From SZUA-430 sp040381215 (lineage in GTDB: Bacteria; Pseudomonadota; Alphaproteobacteria; Micropepsales; Micropepsaceae), in the NCBI GenBank assembly GCA_040381215.1, contig JBEIHO010000086.1, positions 1 to 11,848 of the forward strand: a DNA stretch of 11,848 nucleotides. The letters run 5' to 3'. Shown here piece by piece: positions 1 to 6,499 of this stretch (position 1 is its first letter; every line of letters starts with the position of its first letter). The notes beneath the pieces were generated by a model. It made no database searches, was not told where the DNA came from, and worked only from the letters and a program-made list of their open reading frames with translations. The translations under genes were made by a program, and so were the position numbers.

Positions 1-450
1 GGTCAGTTTCGGCGAAAGCGGCTGGTTTCGCGTTGCGCCCTGATTTGCGTAGGACAGCCAGTTGCCGCCCCCCAGCCTGTCGCCGGCCGCACCGCCGACC
101 ACCGCCGGCGCACCGCCGCCGCCGGTCATCTGCCCATCCGCCCGGTCAATCGCCGCCCGCGCACTTTCGACGGAAAACCCTTGCGGAACCGGCGCTATGG
201 TCGAGAGATCAGGCCCCGAGGGCGCGGGCGGCGCAACAGGGATGGTGTTGGCGCCGACCTGCTGCCGCGCAAGCTGGCGGTTTTCTTCCTCGCCTCGCCG
301 CGCCATCTCCGCATCTGCAAGCGGTTCAAGCGCCTGGTAGGCCTGGTTCGCCACATCGGCAAGGACGGCGAAAGCGCCGCCCGCCGCCGGCGCGACCTGC
401 GTGAAAGCCGAAAGCGGGCTCGATCTGACAATCTTGCGGATTTCGGCCAT
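1..450 (-). CDS. Partial internal virion or tail-tip protein, N-terminal 150 residues
   Basis: The minus strand is open from an ATG at 450 to the left edge with no stop codon, giving the first 150 residues of a longer protein. It begins MAEIRKIVRSSPLSAFTQVA, continues with an alanine- and glutamine-rich helical stretch (residues about 20-70) and a proline-rich stretch (about 75-100), then a glycine-rich linker (about 119-138). It ends at the edge with the start of a folded segment reading GGNWLSYANQGATRNQPLS. The ATG directly abuts the TAA of the upstream gp14-like gene (TAAATG), with a GGAAA-like ribosome site. By position it should be a gp15/gp16-like internal virion protein or a tail-associated protein. 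The helical N-terminus and Gly-rich linker suggest a downstream domain, possibly a peptidoglycan hydrolase, outside the window. That last point is a guess from family resemblance only. Confidence 0.75.
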   Translation of the reverse strand, partial: MAEIRKIVRSSPLSAFTQVAPAAGGAFAVLADVANQAYQALEPLADAEMARRGEEENRQLARQQVGANTIPVAPPAPSGPDLSTIAPVPQGFSVESARAAIDRADGQMTGGGGAPAVVGGAAGDRLGGGNWLSYANQGATRNQPLSPKLT

Positions 451-882
451 TTATTTCCGGTCCACGTAGAGGCTGCCCATCTCGAACAGCGACTTGCCCG
501 TGCCGAACAGCGACGAGGCTCTGGCGGCGCGGCCTTGAGCCATCGCGTTCTGCCCGCGCATCATCCAGTCGGCCGCACCCTGCCGCTCGTTGGACATGGC
601 GATCCGCGCATCACGCTGGCGAGCCTTGCGAAGCTCCTGGAAGAACACGTTTGTTCCGGCTCCGCCCTGCCCGTTGGCGGCAAAGAGCGCCCGCATCTCG
701 CCCAACTGCGCGGCAAGGTCTTGCGTCGCCGCAGCGCCCGTCTGGATAGCGCGGGTCTCGCCGATGTAGGCGTTGGTGCGAGCCATCTGCTGCTCGGCCC
801 GAGCCTGCCCCATTGCGGCCTGCCCCTGAGAGAAAGAACCAAGCGCCTGCGATCCGAGCGCAAGAAACGGTGCTGCCTGCAT
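451..882 (-). CDS. gp14-like internal virion protein
   Basis: A 143-residue Ala/Gln/Gly-rich, largely helical protein with no Cys. It has repeated small-residue stretches such as SFSQGQAAMGQARAEQQMAR, a central polar Gly segment (AANGQGGAGTN, about residues 68-78) and charged helices after it. This composition and its place directly behind the nozzle gene match the T7 gp14 class of ejectable core proteins, which enter the cell envelope with the DNA and help form the ejection channel. T7 gp14 is longer (196 residues). The start is firm: AGGAGG at 893-898 and a closer GAGG precede the ATG, which overlaps the upstream stop as TAATG. The assignment rests on composition and synteny, so 'structural protein of unknown function' is the fallback. 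Confidence 0.65.
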   Translation of the reverse strand: MQAAPFLALGSQALGSFSQGQAAMGQARAEQQMARTNAYIGETRAIQTGAAATQDLAAQLGEMRALFAANGQGGAGTNVFFQELRKARQRDARIAMSNERQGAADWMMRGQNAMAQGRAARASSLFGTGKSLFEMGSLYVDRK

Positions 883-3008
883 TACGCCTCAACCTCCTGC
901 CCGATGGTAAGAATGTGCCAAGGGCCCGGCACCGAGCGCCGGATCGAAAGCACGGCATGGTCCCGCCTGCCAAACACGGGAACGCGGTAAAGCGCAGTGC
1001 GCAAAGGTGGAGGCTTGGAAAGGTCATCGCCAACCCGATAGCCGCCAAGCTGGCGCCGATCCCTGTTGCACAAGACTTCGATGTGCCGCGTCTTGAGGGC
1101 CGAAATAATCAGCGTGAACACGCGCGGCGTCCGAAGTCCTGTTGTTGTTGCCTCGAGAATATCCGCAGGCCAGACCTCCGCCGTCACCTGGAAATTCAGA
1201 CCGATCTCACACTCAGACAATACGTCCTGAAAACTCTCTCTCAGGTTCCCGCCGGTCAACACTTCGCTTGTGCCGATAAAGTTGTCGCCGTCGATGACAT
1301 GCACCGTCTGCCCGATCAGGTGCGGGGCGGCGGTAGCCGATTGCGGATTTTCCGTCACCACGCAGTCCAGATACTGATCAAAATCGACCCGCTCGATGCG
1401 GCGTTGCGTTTGGGAGTTGCTGTCCCGATCGACCGCCAGCCAGTAGCCGCCGAACACAGGCGCTGCGGTTCGGTAGCTTCCCAGCGTCGTCCACGGAACA
1501 AATCCAACCGTTTCCTGCCCGAGCATCGTCGAATAGGACATGGCAGCGATGTTTCCGTTAGAATTCACGACCATGAGCAATCGGTCAGCCCGCTTGGGGG
1601 CAAGGGGAGGGCCGCATAAGGCTACGGGGTTGACGATCAGATGCTGGCAAAACATGGTCAGCGACCTTACCGACCACGTCAGATATACGTTGCCGTCCAG
1701 GAGCGCCGCGCTGACACTGGCTCCGCCTTCCTCAACAAAGACGACGCCGCGTTCCACAAGCGCCGGCCTCACGCTTGAGCACCCGCGCTCGTCAAACTGA
1801 ACCGGCGCAAAATTGGAGGGCGTAAGCACGCCGTTCAATCGCCGCTCCTGATAATGCAAGCCCCTGTCCGCAAGGAACAGGATGTCTCCGGCGTCAATCA
1901 CATGGCGGATGCGCGTTCCGTCCTGCCCGACCGTCCGCAAGATGGCATCATCGTCGTCGACCCCCACCTCGAAATCGTTGGCGGCCCGGACAGACGACGC
2001 AGCCACAATGTTGCGTTTGCTGCTGCTGCCCGCCAGCCACAACCTTCCGGCGGCCCATTCCGCCGTTGCAGGCCAGCCGCGGCGCGCAGAAAACAGTTGT
2101 TCGTCCCAAAACGAGGACGATTGAGGCGTGAGAGAGGTTTTCGCTGTTACCTTTTGCGTCACTTGCGGCGAAGATATTTTTTCGTTGACGGTCGGGCCGT
2201 CCCAATTTGTGACCGTCAGCACCGAAAACGTGGTCGCACTGTTGACAGAGGTGACGACACCGTTGAAGCCGCTGTCCTGCCCTATGATGACATCGTTGAC
2301 GTTGATGTTTTCGGTCGACGAAACCGTGAGCCTGAAACACGGCGGAAGGGCCGAAGCAACCGTGCCTGACACGCTGTTTGCGTTGGAATAGGCCGTGATT
2401 AGAATTTCACGCTCTCCGTAACGAATCTTCGTGCCGACCATGCTTGCGGTGAAAATGTCACTTGCCGAGGTCACGGTAATCGAGCCGCTATAGGCAGAAG
2501 GGTCGATCTTCGTTCCTGCGTAAAACTTGTAGTAGGGCTGCAACGTCGTTTGGCCGGCCCCTTCTGCAAACTCAAAATTTCCATAGGACCATGTCGAATT
2601 GCTGTAGCGCAAAACAAAGATACCGCTGCTCGGATGCCCGATTATAGTGTCTGAGCCAAGAGGAACCGTCCAGCACTGCGTTGCGCTTGTCCATGCGACA
2701 TTGGTTGTCTGATAGACGGTTTCGCCGCTCTCCGAAACAACGCGAATGCGATCGTCCAGGAAGAGGAGCGCAAAGACAGTCGAGGCGGTTGGCCGGATTT
2801 CAACCATATACCTGACATTCCCGTGCGGTATTGGCAGGTAGGTCGATCCGGGCCGCGCTGCAATCGTTTGCGTTGGGCCGATATATGTGTTGGCTGCGCG
2901 CCTCAGAGAGGCCTTGCGCAGATCGACATCGTCTCGCTCAAGGAATTCCTCGCGCAGCTCCCCGGCCGAAAAGTCGCGCTGCGTGATGACGCGCTTAGGT
3001 CGTGCCAC
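882..3008 (-). CDS. Tail nozzle protein (gp12/tail tubular protein B-like)
   Basis: A protein of about 708 residues, near T7 gp12 (794). The N-terminus carries ITQRDFSAGEL followed by AANTYIGPTQTIAARPGSTY, a pattern typical of podovirus nozzle proteins. The body is beta-rich; a segment around residues 185-310 (TVTSASDIF through TVTNWDG) looks like inserted Ig-like or beta-sandwich domains. The C-terminus ends with SVPGPWHILTIGQEVEA. The nozzle forms the distal part of the short tail tube through which DNA leaves. The start is uncertain: the frame opens with TTG codons at 3029 and 3014, but GTG at 3008 has GAGG about 8 bases upstream and begins MARPKRVITQRDF, so it is preferred. It overlaps the adaptor gene by 14 bases and the next gene by 1 base (TAATG). 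Confidence 0.85.
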   Translation of the reverse strand: MARPKRVITQRDFSAGELREEFLERDDVDLRKASLRRAANTYIGPTQTIAARPGSTYLPIPHGNVRYMVEIRPTASTVFALLFLDDRIRVVSESGETVYQTTNVAWTSATQCWTVPLGSDTIIGHPSSGIFVLRYSNSTWSYGNFEFAEGAGQTTLQPYYKFYAGTKIDPSAYSGSITVTSASDIFTASMVGTKIRYGEREILITAYSNANSVSGTVASALPPCFRLTVSSTENINVNDVIIGQDSGFNGVVTSVNSATTFSVLTVTNWDGPTVNEKISSPQVTQKVTAKTSLTPQSSSFWDEQLFSARRGWPATAEWAAGRLWLAGSSSKRNIVAASSVRAANDFEVGVDDDDAILRTVGQDGTRIRHVIDAGDILFLADRGLHYQERRLNGVLTPSNFAPVQFDERGCSSVRPALVERGVVFVEEGGASVSAALLDGNVYLTWSVRSLTMFCQHLIVNPVALCGPPLAPKRADRLLMVVNSNGNIAAMSYSTMLGQETVGFVPWTTLGSYRTAAPVFGGYWLAVDRDSNSQTQRRIERVDFDQYLDCVVTENPQSATAAPHLIGQTVHVIDGDNFIGTSEVLTGGNLRESFQDVLSECEIGLNFQVTAEVWPADILEATTTGLRTPRVFTLIISALKTRHIEVLCNRDRRQLGGYRVGDDLSKPPPLRTALYRVPVFGRRDHAVLSIRRSVPGPWHILTIGQEVEA

Positions 3009-3588
3009 GGCCAAACCTCGCCGCGGCAAAGGAGGACATCCGCGTCGGTATCTGGTCGGACCTCGACTTCGACGCCGCCGTCATCGCGCGCTCGAAAGCG
3101 ATTTCGGCCTGCCCGTCCAGGCCGGATGCGTCGCCAGATTGCGTCGCCCGCGCGATGACCGCTTGCAGCCGAAGCTGCACCCCCTGCGAGAAATTGGCGC
3201 CCCAGAAGGACGGGTCCGGCACCGTCGCATATTCCATCCAGACGCCACCGGGCTCGTCCACATAGACGTGGCTGCCGTCCTGCACCCAGATCGGATCGAC
3301 TTTCACGTCGTTCACGACCGTCCAGACGCTGCGAACGTGAAGCGCGACCTCGGGAAAGGCATACCCGTCGTCGAAGCCGAACTTCCCCGGCACGCGGGAC
3401 TGCGTGAAATACTCGTTCCGCGCAAAGGGGAACCGGCCCGTCTCGAGCGCGGCCTCGACGATGAAGGGCCATTGCCGCGACATGATGCGGAATTCGGGCG
3501 ATCCGTCCTGCAAGGACGTGACCTCATCGAGCCCCTGCGCGCTGAGCGCGGCGTTGATGATGGTGAGCATGGACATCTGGGTGCGCAT
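2995..3588 (-). CDS. Tail adaptor protein (gp11/tail tubular protein A-like)
   Basis: A 197-residue protein beginning MRTQMSMLTIINAALSAQGL, with MSRQWPFIVEAALETGRFPF at about residues 36-55. It then runs through aromatic-rich strands to a helical C-terminus with QLRLQAVIARATQSGD. This helix / Trp-rich linker / beta / helix layout and the length (T7 gp11 is 196) fit the gatekeeper that sits between portal and nozzle. An aberrant start is possible: ATG at 3588 has AAGG about 9 bases upstream, and a second ATG lies four codons in at 3576. It is the first gene after the hairpin terminator at 3639-3660, and its ribosome site lies inside another stem-loop at 3591-3615. Its 3' end overlaps the nozzle gene. 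Confidence 0.85.
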   Translation of the reverse strand: MRTQMSMLTIINAALSAQGLDEVTSLQDGSPEFRIMSRQWPFIVEAALETGRFPFARNEYFTQSRVPGKFGFDDGYAFPEVALHVRSVWTVVNDVKVDPIWVQDGSHVYVDEPGGVWMEYATVPDPSFWGANFSQGVQLRLQAVIARATQSGDASGLDGQAEIAFERAMTAASKSRSDQIPTRMSSFAAARFGRGTT

Positions 3589-3590
3589 GT

Positions 3591-3615
3591 TTCGGACCTT
3601 GCCGCATGGTCCGAA
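3591..3615 (-). promoter_or_regulatory. Stem-loop over the ribosome site of the tail adaptor gene
   Basis: A perfect 8-bp inverted repeat, TTCGGACC and GGTCCGAA, separated by 9 bases. On the minus strand it ends 2 bases before the adaptor ATG, and the AAGG ribosome-site candidate falls at the loop/arm border. In mRNA it would partly hide the ribosome site, so it may tune adaptor translation or protect the 5' end of the tail mRNA after termination or processing upstream. The structure is visible; the role is inferred. Confidence 0.55.
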
Positions 3616-3629
3616 CGCCTCACATGCAC

Positions 3630-3660
3630 AAAAGGAAAGGGGGGGACCGAAATCCCCCCC
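3630..3660 (-). terminator. Rho-independent terminator between head and tail modules
   Basis: On the minus strand, seven G, an 8-base loop (ATTTCGGT) and seven C are followed by the T-rich run TTTCCTTTT. That is a GC-only stem plus U-rich tail, just downstream of the stop at 3703. No clear promoter lies between it and the adaptor start at 3588, so tail genes probably depend on readthrough. That would make head proteins more abundant than tail proteins, as virion stoichiometry needs. Confidence 0.75.
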
Positions 3661-3702
3661 TCAGACGCCCCGCCCACTAGGAGGTGTGCCTAGGCCTCAA
3701 CC

Positions 3703-4074
3703 CTACTCAACGGGTTCGGTGTCGTCAACGATCTCGATGGCGTTCAGCTTCTTCTGGATCAACTCGATCAGTTGGGATCGCCTGATCCCCGGCTTGATCG
3801 ACGACAGGCCCAGTTGCAAGCCCATCGCTTTCAGTTGGTCGTTCGTCATGTCAGAGAGCCCGGGCACCTTGAGGGAAACCTCCTGCGCTTCGGCCTCGGG
3901 CTTCATGCGATACATGCCGCCCGAATTGCGAACGACCTCGACGATTGCACCCGTGTCCGTTTCAATCGCCCCGCGCTCCTTGTGCAGATCGGCGATGGCG
4001 GCGTAGGCCGCCTTTTCTTCAGGCGTTTTGGGCGTGTAGTTCGGGTTCGGTTCGATGAACGCTTTGAGCGGCAT
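3703..4074 (-). CDS. Head-cluster protein with C-terminal HeH/SAP-like motif
   Basis: A 123-residue acidic protein. Residues 1-60 start MPLKAFIEPNPNYTPKTPEE and are not recognised. Residues 73-108, with LSDMTNDQLKAMGLQLGL followed by RRSQLIELIQKKL, have the helix-extended loop-helix pattern of HeH/SAP/LEM or Rho-N-like modules (LxxMTxxQLKxxxxxLGL...KxxLIxLI). These small modules often bind nucleic acid and occur in phage head-completion or decoration proteins. The start is 2 bases after the stop of the cement-like gene (TGACAATG), and the gene is the last before the terminator. Function is not known; a minor head or DNA-associated protein is the best guess. Confidence 0.7.
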   Translation of the reverse strand: MPLKAFIEPNPNYTPKTPEEKAAYAAIADLHKERGAIETDTGAIVEVVRNSGGMYRMKPEAEAQEVSLKVPGLSDMTNDQLKAMGLQLGLSSIKPGIRRSQLIELIQKKLNAIEIVDDTEPVE

Positions 4075-4076
4075 TG

Positions 4077-4520
4077 TCAGGTACCCTTTGTGAAGAAGGC
4101 ATTGAACGTGATCGACGGGGTGGTGCCGGCAACCGTCAAGTGCAGGTCGAGGTACCGGAACATCGTGAAATTCCGCTGCGTGCGGAACTGCATGATGATT
4201 TGATCGGCAGCAGCCGTGTTGCGCGTCTCGATGGTGATGGTGGTCGCGTGACCAAGCATCGCCATGTCGAGAACCTGACCATCCGAGCGGTCGGCGGCGT
4301 TGGAGCCGACGACGCGGAAAGTGTAGGTCTCGTTGCCCGACGAAACGTCGATGGCCTCGACGTTGATGACGCAGATGTAGTCGGTTGCAGCGGCACCGCC
4401 TTCATCGCGTTGCGTGCCGATGTAGCCCGTCGCGGTGACTGCGGCCTGGATCGCCGCGCGCTTGATGAGGCCGGTTGCGGCGTCGACCGTGCCGGGTGCT
4501 TTGCCGGTGCTGTAGGTCAT
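4077..4520 (-). CDS. Probable capsid cement/decoration protein (Bbp16-like)
   Basis: A 147-residue beta-rich protein directly behind the major capsid gene, beginning MTYSTGKAPGTVDAATGLIK. It has strands such as YICVINVEAIDVSSGNETYT (about residues 48-67), TTITIETRN and FRYLDLHLTVAGTTPSITF. The size, the strand pattern and the fixed place after the capsid gene resemble Bbp16-type cement proteins, which bind capsid surfaces at symmetry axes and stiffen the shell. Translation should be strong: AAGGAGGG at 4528-4535 overlaps the capsid stop codon and lies 7 bases before the ATG. The gene family is assigned from memory of the pattern and from synteny. Confidence 0.7.
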   Translation of the reverse strand: MTYSTGKAPGTVDAATGLIKRAAIQAAVTATGYIGTQRDEGGAAATDYICVINVEAIDVSSGNETYTFRVVGSNAADRSDGQVLDMAMLGHATTITIETRNTAAADQIIMQFRTQRNFTMFRYLDLHLTVAGTTPSITFNAFFTKGT

Positions 4521-4527
4521 TTCTGTG

Positions 4528-4535
4528 CCCTCCTT
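4528..4535 (-). promoter_or_regulatory. Strong ribosome binding site of the cement gene
   Basis: AAGGAGGG on the minus strand, 7 bases before the ATG at 4520. Its first bases belong to the TAA stop of the major capsid gene (TAAGGAGGG), which couples the two genes. It is among the strongest ribosome sites in the window, which fits a protein needed in capsid-like copy number. Confidence 0.75.
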
Positions 4536-5496
4536 ATGCGACGATGTCGGCGTTGGTGATCGAAGAGAAGCGCAGGGCGGCGTAAGGATTGAAGATCGCC
4601 ATACCCACGTCGTGCTCGATGTTGGTCCGGTAGTGGACGCCGGACTCCAGCAGGCCGATGTCCGTGACTTTCATGGGCGAGGTTTCCAGCCCGCACACGC
4701 CGTCGTCGCCAAAGCGGACGATATAGATCGACGCAGTAACCGCCGATCCGCCGCCGGCCGCAACTTCGTTAAACGGCATGAGGTCTCCAAGGCGGCTGAT
4801 CTCATAGCCGACGTACATCGGGAGGCGGTTGTAGCGGGTGACGACCCGACCCATGTCGTCCTTGTCCTGCGTGACAAAGCCGCCGATGTTGGTGCTGCGC
4901 TCTGCTGCGGCAAAACGTGCCCGCAACGCCCTCGGGATGATGATGGCATTGGGGCCGTCCACGAGGTCAATGGCGCGGTCGAGTTGCTTCAACGACAGGG
5001 CGCCACCGCCAGAAGCTGACGAGTTGGCAAAAATGCGGCTGTCCTGGTTGCTGCCGTCTGTCGAGCCGCCAACCGCGCGCAGGCGGGTGCGAAGGCCGGT
5101 CATTTCCAGCGAGTTGGCCTGGTTGTCGCCGCGCATGAACGCCTGAGCCCAGGCGGATGCCTTCTGCTTGACGAGCATCCTCTCCTTGATCGCGCGATGC
5201 CCGGAACCGTGGCGCTCGATGAGAACCCGGTCCACGTCGATGTTGCCGGCCATAGGATAGCAGCCTTCCGTCCGGTCAAGGACAAGGCCGGAACCTTCGG
5301 CAACCGTTCCGTTGATGGCCCGGAAGGCGACGTTGGAACCGAGTGCCGCTTCTTCCATGTAGCGATAGACGCCACCCGGAGCGGTCACGAAGGGATAGAC
5401 CGACAGAAAGTCGACCGACTCGGGGAAGAGTTCGATAATGGCGCGCTGGACGGGGTTATCCACGCCCTTTGCGTATTCAGGTAGGGTGATAGGCAT
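4534..5496 (-). CDS. Major capsid protein (HK97-fold type)
   Basis: A 320-residue protein beginning MPITLPEYAKGVDNPVQRAI. The early PGGVYRYMEEAALGSN region (about 40-55) corresponds to the N-arm/E-loop part. A helix with QKASAWAQAFMRGDNQ (about 110-125) and a segment reading IDLVDGPNAIIIPRALRARF lead into the P- and A-domains. A late stretch has MPFNEVAAGGGSAVTASIYI and GVCGLE. Length, composition and place between scaffold and cement genes fit the shell protein of T7- or Bordetella BPP-1-like podoviruses. The ATG is preceded by GAGG, 7 bases upstream, in a 24-base gap after the scaffold gene. The internal Cys residues are unlikely to matter for crosslinking. Confidence 0.88.
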   Translation of the reverse strand: MPITLPEYAKGVDNPVQRAIIELFPESVDFLSVYPFVTAPGGVYRYMEEAALGSNVAFRAINGTVAEGSGLVLDRTEGCYPMAGNIDVDRVLIERHGSGHRAIKERMLVKQKASAWAQAFMRGDNQANSLEMTGLRTRLRAVGGSTDGSNQDSRIFANSSASGGGALSLKQLDRAIDLVDGPNAIIIPRALRARFAAAERSTNIGGFVTQDKDDMGRVVTRYNRLPMYVGYEISRLGDLMPFNEVAAGGGSAVTASIYIVRFGDDGVCGLETSPMKVTDIGLLESGVHYRTNIEHDVGMAIFNPYAALRFSSITNADIVA

Positions 5497-5520
5497 GGAT
5501 TACCTCATTTGCCTCTGGGT

Positions 5521-6225
5521 TTACATTGTCGCCCGCGCGGCGCGGAGCAGTTCAGAACCGCTCAGGCCGTTGAGGGCCTGCTTCTGCGGACTCGGGGCTG
5601 CGGCCATCGGGCCGGTATTCCGATTGAGCAGGGCTTCGAGTGCCTGAACCCCGGCGGCGCTTTGCGTTGCGGCGAGCAGCGCATTGGCTTGAGCTTCGGG
5701 CAGGCGGTTGGCCAGGCCGTGACGCACGCTTTGCAGACGGGCATTGCGCGCGCCGGGCGTCGGGCCGAGTTTTTCAATTTCTGCCGAATAGATTTTGTCG
5801 GCGGCGATGGATTGCGCGGCCTGATACTTGGCCAGAAGGCCGATGAGGCCGGAAGCCGTTTGCTGGGGCAGGTTGTTCTGGTGGAGGAACGCCTGCAATT
5901 CGCCAAAGACGGGGGCAAAGTTCGGATCGTCGGTCAGAAGCTCGATTTTCGTGCCTTCGGGCGGCTTAAGCTCGCCAAAATCGAGATCGGCCGGGATGCT
6001 CAGGTCGTATTTTCCATCAGCGGGCGCAGTCGGCGCTTCACGGCGGCGCGCGTCTTCGGCCAGAAGGCCTTCGTAGTGCTCACGGAAGCGGCCGACATCC
6101 GGGCGGCCATCGGTGTGAAAATCCTGCCCGATCCACAAAAGGTCGCTGCCAGAATCCGGCTGTGCGGCGGGCGCATCACCGGCTGAAACTTGGCTTTCGG
6201 GGCTTGGGGTCGTGGTTTCCGTCAT
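5521..6225 (-). CDS. Probable capsid scaffolding (assembly) protein
   Basis: A protein of about 234 residues directly before the major capsid gene. The N-terminus is Pro/Ser/Gln-rich and probably disordered (MTETTTPSPESQVSAGDAPA). A middle region carries the short YDLSIPADLDF motif common before phage scaffolds (about residues 75-85). It is followed by helices rich in Ala/Gln/Leu (LQAFLHQNNLPQQTASGLIG). The C-terminal end, LSGSELLRAARATM, resembles the small helical tail that binds the shell protein. Scaffolds direct procapsid assembly and then leave. The frame opens with TTG at 6234, but ATG at 6225 with GAGG about 10 bases upstream is preferred. It overlaps the Bbp19-like gene by 50 bases. 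Confidence 0.75.
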   Translation of the reverse strand: MTETTTPSPESQVSAGDAPAAQPDSGSDLLWIGQDFHTDGRPDVGRFREHYEGLLAEDARRREAPTAPADGKYDLSIPADLDFGELKPPEGTKIELLTDDPNFAPVFGELQAFLHQNNLPQQTASGLIGLLAKYQAAQSIAADKIYSAEIEKLGPTPGARNARLQSVRHGLANRLPEAQANALLAATQSAAGVQALEALLNRNTGPMAAAPSPQKQALNGLSGSELLRAARATM

Positions 6226-6499
6226 CGCTCGCAATCCTCATGAGGTCGAGAGCGATAAAACGCTGGGCGTTCAGTGCGTCACATGCACGAGGGTCCGAAA
6301 ACGGCGAAATGAAGAATTCCGTTGTTGATTTTTGCAGCAATTCCAAGAGCATAAGTCCGTCCGGCGTGGACAGGACGCGGCGAACGGCGGTCACAGCTTC
6401 CCGAGCGGCGGCCTTGTTGCCGGGATCGGGGCTTTCGGCGAGATTGTTGAGGTAGTCGGTGACGGGTCCGGCCTCAGACAGGCGCAGCGGGAGCTTCAT
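6176..6499 (-). CDS. Bbp19-like small phage protein
   Basis: A 107-residue protein between portal and scaffold. The core (about residues 37-90) reads AVRRVLSTPDGLMLLELLQK then FFISPFSD and ALNAQRFIALDLMRIAS. This resembles the Bbp19-like phage domain (an R-V-L-x-T-P-x-G helix followed by a reQR-F/V helix), which has no settled function and is always found in this neighbourhood. The start ATG lies inside the end of the portal gene (26-base overlap), with AAGGA about 12 bases upstream. The last 50 bases overlap the scaffold gene, so all three are translationally linked. Confidence 0.7.
   Translation of the reverse strand: MKLPLRLSEAGPVTDYLNNLAESPDPGNKAAAREAVTAVRRVLSTPDGLMLLELLQKSTTEFFISPFSDPRACDALNAQRFIALDLMRIASDDGNHDPKPRKPSFSR

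Noticed and set aside
813..1619. A 268-codon plus-strand frame
   Set aside because: Antisense to the nozzle gene, with Arg/His-rich sequence and no recognisable domain.
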